Of a DNA stretch of 64,000 nt, positions 11,850 through 24,400 are shown piece by piece. Below the pieces are notes generated by a model that did not search any database, was not told where the DNA came from, and worked only from the letters and a program-made list of their open reading frames with translations. This stretch comes from Dipteronia dyeriana (Eukaryota; Streptophyta; Magnoliopsida; Sapindales; Sapindaceae), in NCBI GenBank assembly GCA_032871835.1, contig CM065299.1:48744706-48808705 (forward strand), read 5' to 3'. How positions within the stretch are numbered: position 1 is the stretch's first letter; the number at the start of each line of letters is the position of its first letter. The position numbers and the translations under genes are program-made.

Positions 11850-13071
11850 CTAAGCTACCCTTATATAATACCCCAAAAATGTGATTTATTCATAAAATAA
11901 GCCAATCAATAAATGAGGACTTTACAAAGGCAATTGACCAAGTTTTGAAAGAAATCTTTGAGAGAAAATCAATACCTTAGTTGATTTAGGTGCAGTCCCG
12001 TTTTTGTGTGTTTAGACTTAAAAACAGCAACAAAACTCACTCAAATCAGATTTCAAATGAAGAAGTTATGGTGTTTGAAAGGTGAGAAAATGTAGTGAGA
12101 AAATTTTTGCACACTAGTTTGAATTTTTTCTTAGAATGAAATGTGAGAGGGAATGAGAATATAAAGGCGAGGGAAAGAAAGAAGACAAATGACCGATTTA
12201 CCCTTCTTTATTATTGTTTCCCCAAGATGGCACGTGGGTATCTCGGGGCAGCAAGGTGTTGCATCCGAGATGGCCACGCGCCATCTCCAGCTTTCACCTC
12301 TCCATGGCCTTCGGCCATGGTGCAATCCCCTTGCTCTTCCCTCTCGTTCTTCTACCGTTCTCTGGCCTTCGAACTCGAAATTTGAATCCGATTAGGGATT
12401 ACGAACCATAACTATCACAAGGACATGGAAATATAAGATAATCAACCCAAAAATAATAATTTGACTGGTTATACGAATACAAAGACAATGTATGCAACAT
12501 GAGTTGAAAGTGTAGTATCTTTTGACTAAGAACTTGAAATCAATAGTATGAGTAACTGAAATGACTAAAACTCAATCAAGAATGATTTAAGACTAAATTC
12601 AAGTTCAATATCCATGTTATACAAACATATACACACATAAATACAATTCACACTAGAATGCAAACTACATAGAGATAGTCTCCAATCTTGCATTTTCCAA
12701 AACATGTTATTTCCATACCAATGCATGAGCATTCATCTTCAAGTGTGTTAATATGTTATACATGGTGCACAACGATGCAAGGACACATATGAATGAAATG
12801 TATGTGTGTGCCTATAATGGTCCACAACAATGCAGGGACACAAATGTATGAATTGTGTGTGTGTGCCTAAGCCTTGTAAGAGAAAGATAAGGTCTTAGTA
12901 TACCTTTGTAGAACCAAATTGCATCCTTTCTCTTTGAAGACTTAGAACTTGCTTTGACTTGTTGTTATCCTTCTTTGAAGCTTGAATCATCATGAATCTA
13001 AACAACTAAATCATTACAAGTAAACATCATTTTGATATGGAATTAATGCCAACACAAACTAAAATCTAACA

Positions 13072-13440
13072 GCTATCCCGACAGAGACATCGTATATGTC
13101 ACCCAAAGTCAGGCTATATGATGAAGATAATAATGTTGATATGCTACTACAAGGCCTAGATGAGTTAGAAGAAAAAAGGGAGAAATCCTAAGTAAGAAAT
13201 GCCACATACCAGCAAAGAATAACTATGCACTATAATTCTCATGTCAGGGTTAGGATGTTTCAAATAGGAGACCTGGTACTCAAAAAAGTGTAGTTGAACA
13301 CAAAAAATAAAGTCGCAAGCTCATTAAATGGGAAGGCCCATCCAAGATTGAAGGGATAGGCAGCCATTGAGCATATTGGATCGACCGATCTGACGGAGGG
13401 GTTTTACCCCGACCATGCAGTGCTCAATATTTAAAGATTT
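13072..13440 (+). pseudogene. Integrase C-terminus of Tat element C
   Basis: The frame reads from the element A junction through YNSHVRVRMFQIGDLVLKKV and a LNGKAHPRL remnant of the usual KWEGP motif. This is the C-terminal DNA-binding part of Ty3/gypsy integrase in the Tat lineage. At least two in-frame stops (for example near 13186) disable it. The upstream part should lie left of the window, on the other side of element A. Confidence 0.7.
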
Positions 13441-14359
13441 TCTATCTTTGAAACTCGCTTTATTGCTTTTTAGTCAGGATACTATTTAGTAATTTTTTCT
13501 TAGCAACCTTTTTCCATATTGTTAGTTTTGCAGAATTATAAATAAAAACCCAATTATGGGATTCCCAAAAATCCAAGAATATGATAATAAGAACATATGG
13601 AGAAATCCAAGCATATGATAATAAGAACATATGAAAAGATTGAGCGCATAATAACACAGGGCCATTAATTTGGTAAAAAATCCCGAATGGATGAAAAAGC
13701 TAAAAGAAGCATGTCAGCCGAGCAAGGTCCACCGAGACCTTAGCTAAAAGGCAAAGCCGATGCATCAGATTTTGGAAAATGGCTCGGGGCACTGTCAGGA
13801 AAACCCTGATGAGTTATGTAGCTGTGTTAAGAAATTCAGAGCTTAACGATTCGGCAAACCCTTGCGTAGATAAAACTAAGAGACATCCTTAGTGACTTGT
13901 GTAAGGACTCGAACGTACGATCGTGGTGAGCCTCGATGCAACGTTTAGGTAGCAAACGCGTATGAAACACAAGAACAAATCTACTTGCCTTTGTTTTGAG
14001 ATGACTCGGCTAATAATATTATCCAGTTAATAAGATACTTAGCATCTAAGATGACATAGAGGTTACTTGGGTAACGGTATTGACTCAGTAACGAGACTAG
14101 CCGGTTAATAAGATATTTGACACTTGAAATTACGCGGCTCAGATAACAGTACTAGCTAATTAATAAGATACTTGGCATCTAAAGAGGAAGCTACTCAGAT
14201 AATGACACTAGCCAGTTAATAAGATACTTGGCGTTTTTAGTATTTTAAGGTGCAGGGTTTTCGTTACCTAGATCATAATATTCAAAGATTCACGGCTAAA
14301 CAATCGTTCAATCGTTCACAAAAAATTTATTAACTAAATTTTTACAAAGTTCAAGTTCA
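13441..14359 (+). other. 3' non-coding region of Tat element C
   Basis: Sequence between the end of pol and the antisense ORF. No coding signal. It contains the imperfect tandem repeats at 14016-14235 and a direct duplication of AAATCCAAG(A/C)(A/G)TATGATAATAAG near 13568 and 13602. Confidence 0.5.
14016..14235. repeat. Imperfect tandem repeats in 3' region of element C
   Basis: Four copies of a unit centred on AGCCAGTTAATAAGATACTTGG, with TAATAAGAT(A/A)(C/T)TT starting at about 14028, 14106, 14161 and 14217 (spacing 78, 55 and 56). Tandem repeats after pol are typical of Tat/Ogre-type elements. Confidence 0.65.
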
Positions 14360-17300
14360 CTTTGGCGGAGCCGAAGACTACGAGCTCTTCTCGATGCTCG
14401 GATCAGGAACCATATCATGCTCATTGATAAGATTTTCGTTCGAAGACCAGACTATTGTGTCAACCATGTCATCCATCCAAGCACTATAATCCTTTTCGGG
14501 GACCGGTCCAACATCAGGCTCCAACCCATCCATCCCAGTTTCTCGACTGGTATGAAAAGTTGAAAGGCAATGCTCGAATGGGCCTCTAGGTGCATAGGAT
14601 GAGGATCTTTACCTTTTCTGTGACAATAGGCGCTCCACTCCCTCATTTGAATCCGAAGAGTCTCCAAGGAATGATCCACATGATTTCTAATCGATAACTC
14701 CCAGTTGACTCGGGCTTATCAGTCACCCGGTTCTTGACTTTGAAGAATTCGCTAGCCGAAACCAACCCTCATTGGAACTCCCCAAGAAGTAGAGTATCAT
14801 AAGTTGGGGACCTTTTAAAACAATCAGCACTTTGAGCTTCAAGTTCCAGCCTAGCTTCCTTCGAGAGGGATTCAATCGTTAAGGCTTGGCATTTATGATC
14901 TTCAATCTTGCCCTCGTACGATAACTTCATTTGTTCAGCCTCTTGTTAAACTCTAAGCATTGACTCCTAGGCGACAGAGAGCAAGTCTAGAAAAGATTTA
15001 ACCTTCTTTTCTGTAGCAGAAGCTCTCTCCTCAGCCTCCATCTGTTTCACACAACAACGATCGGTGAACTCCTGGGCAGAACTTACTTCCCTTTGATAGA
15101 CCATCTTAATCTGAGCACAGTTATCCTCACTCTTATTTAACTGAGATTCCAGGTGCCTTATCTGACCAGTTTGGAATTCTTACGTGTGAATAGCTTCAGC
15201 GAATTCAGCGACCATCTGCAGGGATATGGGTTAAAGATACCTAAGTCAAGATAATGTAAAAAATACAGTTCAAAAGACTTATGTAGCTCACGTTGTTGAA
15301 AATATTTTGGAGACGATCCGTTAGGGAACCACTCCTGAAGTGGCTTCAGTGGTTGTCCCTGATAAAAGCTCGATCGGATGACATAATTCTCAGCATGTCT
15401 GGGATGAGACCTATAGGCCTTTCCGAGGATCCCATTGCATCCTCAACCTCAACCTCGGAGGGTGAAAATTATACTTTGTTTAAACCCTCGTGGGGATCCT
15501 CCCCTCCTAAAGATTTATCCACTTGAGCACTCGGGGAGTACTCAGCATCGGCATCCTCATCGCTCGATTTAATGAAGGACACCACTTGAGGAATTTTTGG
15601 AAGGGGATGAGTAGGAGAATCAATTGGTTTTATTATTTCAGCTCGAGTACGTTGGAAGTCGAGGTCGGTTGCAGGGTCCACCTGATCCTTCGTGATATCT
15701 TGAAAGGGTTCAAAAAGATCTTGGAGAGGGCCAACCTGTTCGGCAGGGGGTTCTATACATCCTTCATTTCTATCAACAAACTGCTAAGCTAACACCTCGT
15801 TGATAAGAAAACTGGGATCATCAGATGTTACACCGCTAGGGTACCTTCCTTGCATGTCATCATTCCTAAACTGTTGGTCGGTATCAGGTCCCGCAGAGCC
15901 AATCGCACCCTTGATTCCCCCATGGTCGGCTGAACGGCCTCTTTAGGAAAATACTCGGGAACTTGCTCATCTGCTTCCTCAGAGTCCTCATCCAACTCGT
16001 CATCAGATGGAGCAATCCCTTCTTCATTCTGACGAGATACATCCTTGCGACTCGCCTAAATAATCGCCTTTACCTAGCAGGCTTGAGCCCGTCACAGACG
16101 ACATCCATATAATATACTAAATCCAGGAGTAAATATTTAGAAAAGAAAATAGTAAAAAGCACTCAATAAAAGCAACAGTAAAGTTCACTTATAGCGTATT
16201 CGACGAGCAAAAATCTGAGCAAAGATGCCAAGCTCTATCATTTTTTTCTCATCAAAAAGGTAGGACTTGATTCTTTTTTCCAAAGTACGCACTGCAACCC
16301 AAAAAAGGTTAGTCAATTCAGCATCACTAAAAATGGGATGCGTTTGTTCCAGTGATAAGGAGAGAAGAAGTGGCGAGGAACCTTTAGTACTTCCCGAGCT
16401 TCACCAGCTAAAAGCTTAACCTAGTTTCCCTACTTCCTTACTATAAAAAACTAATTGTTTTCCAATACTTATTCGAACTAGGAAAACCCCAGATGAAACC
16501 CTTTTTCTTGACATCTGAGGAAGTATCAATGCCCCAACCCACTTTAACTCCTTCGGGAATCCAACTACTCGGAGGGTTGGACAAAAGAAAATAAGACCCA
16601 GTCTTACCAGATTGCATGAGGGTAAAAAACTATCGTATTTCACGAGGGAAAGGTGGCGGCAACTTCATGTGGCTCCACATGTGCCACATGTACTTTAGAA
16701 TCCTATAACTGTTCAAGGTGAGCTAGGCATGAGCAATCCCCACCTCGGTAAAGAACCAGGCAATGAAAGACTGAAGGGGAAGAGTCACCCCGCAGCTAAG
16801 CATGGATCCATAAATTGCCACCATGCTAAGAGGAGGATTCCATACAGCCTTGTTACCAGCCGTTGTCATCGGGATAGAGTCCTCTAGATATTTCTTGATC
16901 TTCGTGTTCCCAACCAAATTCAGTTCGACATCATACACACTCGGACGTTTAAGATAAAAGAGATTCCGAGAGGTGTGGTGCTTTTTCTCAAAATCATTCT
17001 CAATAACTTCTTACTTCCCCATCAGAACATCGCTTGAACCATGTTTGTGAACCGTGTAATTGCTTCGATGCTTTCCCATCCTAGATCAAAGAGGAACCCT
17101 GTGATTATCATAAATGGAAGACTCATAGCTAGAAGAAGATTTAGAGTTAGGGTTAGAGGGGTAAAGCCCAGAAACCACAACATTCAAAAAATAAGGTTTG
17201 TCAGGGGGCGTTTCCCCTAGTAATTTATAAATACACGAGATCAAATAAGTATCTCCGTGCACTAGCTCATCAAAGGACTTAACAAAAAAATGGTGGCGTG

Positions 17301-17361
17301 CAATATGGTCCATGGAAGCTGACCTTAAAAGCAAACGCGGAGAAACCAGAAAAAGCCTCAA
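14360..17361 (-). pseudogene. Antisense ORF of Tat element C
   Basis: Coding-like sequence on the strand opposite to C's pol. The start is near 17361 and the frame is broken by several stops and shifts. The N-terminal part has the blocks HFFVKSFDELVHGD and, around 16730-16800, GVTLPLQSFIAWFFTEVGIAHAQ-like (one stop at the Gln position). The latter resembles the putative gypsy-type transposon family (PF04195). The distal part (about 15250-14380) is rich in Glu, Lys, Gln and Leu and looks like a coiled coil. An antisense ORF between pol and the 3' LTR is known in Tat/Grande elements. The same arrangement recurs in D (40290-42715) and at 63069-63905. Function unknown. Confidence 0.55.
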
Positions 17362-17869
17362 CGAAGAACCAAGACGAATCTATGAGTGAGAAAACCTGAG
17401 TTTTTTACCTCTATCTGTGAAAATGAATGACAAGAACGACCCTTTTCAGTTTAAATCAACCACTCAATGATCGAAGATGCGAAACCCTAGGGTTTCAAGA
17501 AGCTGGAAAAATCAAAAGAAAAGAAGAATCATTTAGTGACGTTGGCGGTGTATTTGATAATCAATGAGTCAAATCTCATAAATGCACATAGATATACCAA
17601 ACGATAGAAAGACACGTGTCATAAAGAAAACTGATCAAGCAGTCAGAATTGTAAAACGTCGCAATCATGAGGATTTCGTATGAAAGGGCAAATCACATAT
17701 ACATGGCAGCCCTTGAGACACGTCATTAATGTAGTGCTTTATTTAAGGATTATTATTCCTATATTAATGAGGCATTAATGAAGGAAAAGACAAAAACCTG
17801 GTCAGAAGATCGATTAAGATACTTTCGCCAAAACAAAATTCTACTCGACAAAGTATTTTAAGGAGGTAT
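17362..17869 (+). other. 3' untranslated region and polypurine tract of element C
   Basis: No coding signal. It ends in a short purine run AAGGAGG at 17860-17866, just before the LTR start TGTTATATG at 17870. The purine tract is short, so the exact boundary is uncertain. Confidence 0.45.
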
Positions 17870-18740
17870 TGTTATATGTAAATTTTATTGACTGACAAGT
17901 AAGGCAATCCCTTAAGGAGATTGCAAGATATGCATCCGAATTGGCATCTAGAAGACACCATCCATGATATTACTAAGGAATAAGAACTCGAGTAAGCCCG
18001 AATACGGGTACTCGGCACGTTCAGTTCCACACAGGACAACATAAGAGGCCAGAATAAAGGAGTTCAATACACGATTCACATACGAGAATAGGCCAGTAAG
18101 GAATCTAGAATCATACCCTGATACGCAAATCATCAATGTTTCATTCCCCGTATCAAAGGAGGAAAGAATTTTGAAAGTTTCTATAGGGAAAAAACACCAA
18201 TCAGGAAAAAAGTTCAAACCAAAGCAACAACTCTACTCTTCTAGAAGATTGCACATCGATTAGGAAATAAGATCCTAAGCGGACTGTGTAATCAAAGTCC
18301 CATAAAGATTCAAACTCATAGGATCTTATAAATAGGAATAAAGACAAAGACGACCTTTACAACTAATCAATTTTAGTTAGATAAGATCTCCTTTTCCTAC
18401 TTATGTAATGAGGATTAAGGTTCTATGTACATATAAATAGACCCCTAATCCCATTAGAGAAAGGGTGATAAATTCAAAAAAGACACGATAGGCAAAAAAA
18501 TAAAAAGAATAGAAGAGAAATCACTATAAGAGAGATCGAGTGGTGTAATTTATCATTCAATTATGGATTTGGCTTGGTTGTGCGCTCAACCACTCGTGGA
18601 CGTTTCTCTAATCACCGGAGTTTAACCATGTATACTCGTGTCATAATAAATTCAATTGCATTCTCTTTCTCTTTCTCTTTTGACAGGTCATAATCAAACC
18701 CAGCTTGTTGACTTTCTTGACCATCGAGAAATCGACGTCA
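17870..18740 (+). mobile_element. 3' LTR of Tat element C
   Basis: About 870 bp from TGTTATATG to about GTCAACAACA, where family E LTR sequence begins. There is a TATA box at 18432. No Tat-type primer site (TGGCGCC) follows, consistent with a 3' LTR, perhaps clipped at its right end. Confidence 0.55.
18432..18439 (+). promoter_or_regulatory. TATA box in LTR C
   Basis: TATAAATA in the context GTACATATAAATAGACCCC, oriented like the element. Probable former promoter. Confidence 0.5.
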
Positions 18741-19020
18741 ACAACAATTAATAAATGATTCACTTAGGTTAGATCTATTAATTTTAGCTCATTCCACTAA
18801 AGAACTAAAACTGAACTCTTAAATAAAGATAAAATATGTTAACGTTCCTCATTCGTACCCTAGACAACCTTATTGGAGATATTGTATCCTAGTGAAAAAT
18901 ACCAGTAATCGCCAAGAGCTCATAGACCGCCTATAGATCTCCTCGTTACCATATTTACTCATATAACCATATTTTGTACTTGGATATTTTGACTTGTCTA
19001 GAAGTCATGTGTCAGTAGAC
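18741..19020 (-). mobile_element. LTR fragment of copia family E
   Basis: Collinear with the inner part of LTR E1 (20325-20590) and with LTR E2 (55300-55570). It ends exactly where the next LTR E begins, so the same LTR segment occurs twice within 2 kb. No TSD is evident. Confidence 0.65.
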
Positions 19021-21407
19021 TATAGTAAAAAATCGGTTCAAAACAAGGCGAAAGGGTAAAATTAGGGTTTGTTATATTTTGAAAATTCCCCCCTTTAATA
19101 GAAAGAACCTTAACCCTAGATTAATTGACGTATATTAAATGTGTCGTATCTTTTTTTTCATGACGATTGAACTAGCGTCAAGTTGAATCCGTAAGGTCTT
19201 CTAACCCAATCATGAATGTGAATCACTTAGGAGTGTGTGCTCTCTTTCTTTTAATTGAATGCTTGAGGATGGAAACAAACAAAATCTTCTTCTTTGTAAG
19301 TCACAATAATCCTCTAAAAGAAAACCAAAGAACGTCAGGTCACTTGTGAATTATCAATCTATTTGATTGAAACTCGCGTGAACCTTGATTCCATGTTGTA
19401 CACAAAACCTTTTGATGTAAGAGCTAATAGTGCACTATTGAAAACAAAACGTTCCTCTTTTCTCTTCTTCTTGGCCGAATTCAATACACAATATCTATGA
19501 GTTGGCCAAAATTGTTTTTTTATAACTATAAAAAAAAAAAAAAAAAAACATTCTTCCACAACAAAAAATAGGACTTGGTCGAAATTCAATATAGGAGTAT
19601 ACATAAATGACTGAAAATCCTCATAGAAAGACATTTCTACTTCACCAAGACTCCTATCGAAATTTGGATTCAATCCTCTTAAAAATATAATTTATTTTAC
19701 ACACCAAGACTCATAATCCAACTCAAATACAGTATTTATTCAGTAACCAATTATTCAATATAAATTAAATTGTGATTAAATCAAAAACTTCCTAATTTGA
19801 CCAATTGTAAATTAGAGTCCTAATAGTAATCAAATACTTTCTAATTTGAATAGATAAATAAATTCCTTTTTATTTATCTTCTTATAAAATATAGTATTTG
19901 ATACTTATCATATTACCAACAGTAATATGACACTAGGGGACATTCTCCTACTAAGAAAAAGATTTTGTTTTTTTAATTAAATAATTAATTAAATAAAAAA
20001 TTAATTATTTCCATTTAATTAAATAATAAAATAAAATAAAAAACAATATAGTAAGATATTTTATATAACCTTAGCCGCCCAAGTCAATATATATGGGCCG
20101 ATATTGCTTTTTTCTATTTTATTAAATCCATTGGACCTTAATAAAAAGTCCATATGTGAACTAGACCTATTCTTACTAAAAGAAACAAGTCCACATGTCT
20201 TAATACAATTCTAGAAGGACCCATAAATTGCCCCGGTAGAATATATCAAGTGATCCAAGCAAGTTTGTGTAGATTGGGGATCTTGACGGGCTATCTAAAT
20301 TGGAGCTCCAATAGACATAACCTAATCACAATAAACAAATTATTCAATTAGGTTTGATCTACTAATCTTAGTTCATTCTACTAAAGAGCTAAAATTGAAC
20401 TCTTAAATAAAGATAGAATAAGTTAATATTGCTCATTCATACCCTAGACAATCTTAATGGAGATAGTGTACCGTAGTGAAGAATACTAGTAATTGCCAAG
20501 AGCTCATAGACCGCCTATAGCTCATATGACAACATTTTGAACTTGGATATTTTGACTTGTCCAGAAACCATATTTCAGTAGACACTATTAAAAACTTAAC
20601 GTTTAAGATTTAATACCCAATGCCTCAAAACATCCATATGATGATATTCTGCTCTCGTTTAATAAATGAAGCCACGATGTCCATATCTATAACTGAAGTC
20701 CTCTGTCGATTAATAAATGAATTCCAGCAAACTATCGAGGATAGACTTTGATATATAATCGTACTCATTGATAGCTCAAATGATAACACTTGCACTATAT
20801 TCCGGATTGAGATAGACTCTCCGATTATCTTCAAGTGAAAATGTTTATCCACTGACGGTTCTGGATAAGGCATTTCACTGTGATCTTATTCGATGCACCC
20901 GGTGCACTGGATAAGGCATAAGTCCACCATTTATCTCTGGATTAAGATAGACTCTCCGATTATCTTCAAGTGAAAACAGTTATCCACTGACGGTTCTAGA
21001 TAAGGCATTTCACTGTGATTCTATTCAATGCACCAAGTACACTAGATTCATTTGCAGAAAGAAACCCCACTTAGATGATTTTAGACTCATCATAACACAT
21101 TTTATACCACTCAAATGCTAGCAAAAGAATCTAAAACATTGACAAAATAAAGACGCCCAACCTTTATCTTAAGTTTTGAATATTATTCAAGACTAACTAA
21201 AGAATTGTGTCTACCTCATACATATCTAGATGTATGAACAATTCTTCTTTTCTCATAGTCTTTTGACCTTATGATTATTTACTTTTCACAATTATAATAA
21301 TTAAACTATAAAGGCTATAAGATTTGTTAAACTAGAAATCAATTTATTAATAAGAAAAGATTGTCAAATACATTATTACACTCTTACTATCGAGCATAAT
21401 CCTAACA
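19021..21407 (-). mobile_element. 3' LTR of copia element E1
   Basis: About 2.4 kb, collinear with LTR E2 at 53837-56273. It starts TATAGTAAAAAATCGG where E2 has TGTAGGGAAAAAACAG, so the terminal TG is mutated. It ends CCTAACA at 21407 followed by the polypurine tract. A poly-A run at 19530-19548 and a 135-bp duplication near 20804 are specific to this copy. Confidence 0.75.
20804..21050. repeat. 135-bp tandem duplication in LTR E1
   Basis: The block from GGATTGAGATAGACTCTCCG through GGTGCACT occurs at 20804 and again from 20939. LTR E2 has a single copy (about 55802-55915), so the duplication arose in E1. Confidence 0.7.
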
Positions 21408-21431
21408 ATCTCTCCCTTGCTCTATAGCAAA
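21408..21431 (-). other. Polypurine tract of element E1
   Basis: On the minus strand, a purine-rich GAGCAAGGGAGAGAT lies directly before the LTR start TGTTAGG. Confidence 0.7.
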
Positions 21432-24400
21432 TGTGTCATATCTCTTATCCCTATATTCTCAAGGTGCTCACCAAAACTCTTTTATGGAGAAGCCTTTGTG
21501 AAGGGATCCACTAGATTTTCTGCTGATGCGATCTTGGTTATTGTCAAATCCCCCCTATGCACAATTTCGCTTAAAATGTGTTACTTTCTTTCATTGTGTT
21601 TCCCTCTCTTATGACTTCTTGGTTCTTTTAAAATAGCCACTGCTCCATTATTGTCACAATAGATAGTGATCTGCTTATTCATAACTGGAACCATTTCCAA
21701 GTCAATCAAGAATTAGCAGAGCCAGATAGCCTCTTTAGCAGCCTCGCATGTGGCAACATACTCGACATCCATGGTGGAGTTAGCAATACAAGATTGCTTG
21801 ATACTCCTCCATATGACTTCCCCTCCTCCAAGTGTAAACACATTTCATGATGTTGATCTTCTGGATTCAGAATCCGTTTGGGAATCAAAATCTTTATACC
21901 TAATCGAAATTAAATCCCATACAGAGTGTACAAGCATATAATCTCTCGTTCTCCTAAGATACTTGAAAATATACTTGACTGCCATCCAGTGATCAGGACC
22001 AGGTTTCGATTGGAACATGCTAACTATGCCAACAACAAAACAAATATCTGGTCTAGTGCAGAACATTGCACATATGAGACTCCAAATTGCCGAGGCATAT
22101 GGAACCCTACTCAAGAATTACTCTTCATGCTCATTCATAGGAACTTGTTCCTTAGAAAGTTTGATTCCTCATCTGAAAGGATACATACCTTTCTTGGAAT
22201 CTTGCATGGAAAATCTAGAAAATACTTTATCTATGTATAAAGCTTGGGATAAGGCAATCGTTATATTCTTTTTATCCCTTATGACTTAGATACCAAGAAT
22301 ATAACATACTTTTCCTAAGTCCTTCATATCAAATTGTTTTACCAACCATTTTTTTACTGATGTCAATACACCTACATCATTTCCGATGAGTAGTACATCA
22401 TCAACGTAAAGAACTAGAAAAACCAACTTGTCACCTTTAATCTTTTTGTATAAAAAAGGTTCGTTAAGGTTTTGAATAAATCCAAAACTTTTCAAGGCTT
22501 GATCGAACCTTATGTTCTAGGAACTAAATGCTTGCTTCAATCCATATATGGATCTTTGCAACTTGCATAAATTTTCCTCGTGGTCTTTTTTAATGAATCC
22601 ATCTGGTTGCATCATATAGATGCTTTCGTCAAGGCTTTCATTAAGGAAAACTATCTTGACGTCAATTTGCCAAATCTCGAGGTCTAGAGAAGTCACAATG
22701 GATAAGAGTAATCTAATGGATTTAAGCATGACCACATGAGAGAAGGTTTCCTCATAATCGATACCTTTCTTCTGTGTGTAACTTTTACCTACCAATCTAT
22801 CTTTAAAGTTTTCCACCTTTCCATCCATTCCTCTTTTTCTCTTGTATATCTACTTGCACTTGATGGGTTTTATCTCTTTAGTCAAGTCTACAAGAGACCA
22901 AACTTTATTTTTGAACATAGATTCAATTTCAGATTGCATTGCCTTTTGCCAATGGCAAAAATCAACATCTTCCATTGCTACCTTATGAGTAAAGGGATCA
23001 TCATCATCCAGGAGATTCTCTACAGATTCTCCTAGACCAATGTATCTCTCGGGTTGTCTACTAACCCTCCCACTATGGTGAGGTATGGTAGGTTATTGAT
23101 CTTGTATTGGTACGGAACTTACAATTGGGCTCCCTTGTGAAACCTCTTGTGGAATTGAATCTCCTAAAAGCTCATTCAGGACAATTCTAATTTTAGGCAC
23201 AAATTTATTCATAAAGTCCTTTTCTAGAAATTTAGCATTTATCGAAACAAATACTTTAAGATCTGAAGTACTATAGAAATATCCTTTGGTTCCTTTTGGA
23301 TACCCTACAAATATATATGTTTCTGAATGTGACTCTATCTTTTGTCTTTCCTTTTAACACGTGTGTAGGACATCTAAATATCCTTAAATGTTGTAAACTA
23401 GGCTTTTGACATGTCCACAACACCTGTGGTGTTTTTGAAACAAACTTAGATGGTACATAGTTTAGAATGTACATAGCAGTTTGTAAAACATATCCTTAAA
23501 AAGAATTAGGAAGCTTTGAATAACTCAACATAGACCTAGCCATATCTAAAAAAGTTCTATTTCTCCTTTCTGGCACCCCCATTTGTTGAGGTGTACTTGG
23601 TGCAGAAAACTAAGAAATTATCCCATTATCAATATGGTATTACGAAAAATCACCAGATAGATATTCTCCACCATGATTAGACCTTAAGATTTTTATGTGT
23701 TTCTCAAGCTGATTTTCTACTTCATCTTTAAATGCTTTGAACATGTCAAAAGCATCCGACTTATGTCTCATGGGATACACATAGCCAAATCTTGAGTACT
23801 CATCTGTGAAAGTGATAAAGTACTCATATCCACCTCTAGCTTGAATGTTCGTAGACCACATACATCAGTGTGAACTAATCCTAAACATTCAGTGGCTCTT
23901 GTGCCTTTGGTCGTGAACGACCTTTTGGTCATTTTACCTTCCAAAAAAAATTCACAAGTTGGTAAATCATCAACCTTTAAGTCATTTAAAGGTCTGTCAC
24001 TAACCCATCTTTTAGTCCTATCAAGGTTAATATGACCTAGACGCAAATGCCATAGGTAGGTTTTATGTTTTGATAATTTTACTCTTTTATGATTCGGTTT
24101 CGTTGATTCTGTGTCTAACAAGTCAGAGATATTGCAATGCTAATAGAATAAACCATTTTCCAATGTACCTTTGCAAACAAATTTTTTATTCCTACTAATA
24201 ATAAAAGCTTTATTAAAAGTAACCGAATATCCAAAGTTATTTAAGCAAGAAACTGGAATTAAATTCCTCTTGAATTGCTGTATATAATAAACGTCTATTA
24301 AATCTAAATGCCTATAAGAAACTAATTCTAATATCTCCCACTGAACTAGCAGACATCAACACAAGTTGAATTCGTTCTCAATAAGCCTTCTCCTTTCCTT

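Larger units (their letters stand above)
8766..11853 (+). mobile_element. Non-autonomous TR-GAG-type LTR element
   Basis: Complete 3.08 kb element (8770-11849) with two 531-bp LTRs, flanked by the 4-bp duplication CTAA (8766-8769 and 11850-11853). The termini are a perfect 10-bp inverted pair, TGTCACGGGC and GCCCGTGACA. I count nine substitutions between the LTRs (about 1.7%), so insertion is recent relative to everything around it. It has a primer site, an open gag-protease frame and a polypurine tract but no reverse transcriptase, RNase H or integrase. This matches the described class of terminal-repeat retrotransposons with a GAG domain. Movement would need enzymes from an autonomous Ty3/gypsy (probably chromovirus) partner, not seen here. 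Confidence 0.9.
7083..11931 (-). mobile_element. Solo LTR of family B with TSD AAGGC, interrupted
   Basis: Sequence 7088-8769 plus 11854-11926 is the reverse complement of the family B 5' LTR at 43550-45146, including the C-rich end block and the sequence next to the primer site. No internal region accompanies it. The 5-bp duplication AAGGC flanks it (7083-7087 and 11927-11931), so it is a solo LTR left by LTR-LTR recombination. Net length is about 1.75 kb. One terminal base differs from TG...CA. The TR-GAG element is inserted in it at 8770. Confidence 0.85.
1..13071 (-). mobile_element. Family A: SIRE-like Ty1/copia element without pol
   Basis: Minus-strand LTR element. The left (3') LTR is cut by the window edge. 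The internal part is about 5.4 kb, and the right (5') LTR ends at 13071 after a nested insertion is removed. The primer site at 5681-5692 and the polypurine tract at 334 fix the orientation. The LTR end near the primer site carries a C-rich stretch (TTCACCCCCTCTCTAGG on the minus strand), also present in family B and familiar from SIRE/Maximus LTRs. The interior holds a broken gag and a downstream extra ORF. I find no integrase, reverse transcriptase or RNase H. It sits in the integrase end of Tat element C; the TSD cannot be checked because the left end is outside the window. Confidence 0.8.
5695..13071 (-). mobile_element. 5' LTR of element A, interrupted
   Basis: Runs from TGAAAATAC at 5695 to ...CTAACA at 13071. 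Removing the insertion at 7088-11931 leaves about 2.5 kb. The pre-insertion join (ending CCAAGGC at 7087, resuming AATTGACCAAG at 11932) is intact in the copy at 58096-58110, which confirms the nesting. Plus-strand open stretches near 12143-12411 lie inside this LTR and have no domain support. Confidence 0.8.

Noticed and set aside
12131..12411. Overlapping open frames in three phases
   Set aside because: They lie inside LTR A and are not conserved in the copy at 58360-58560.
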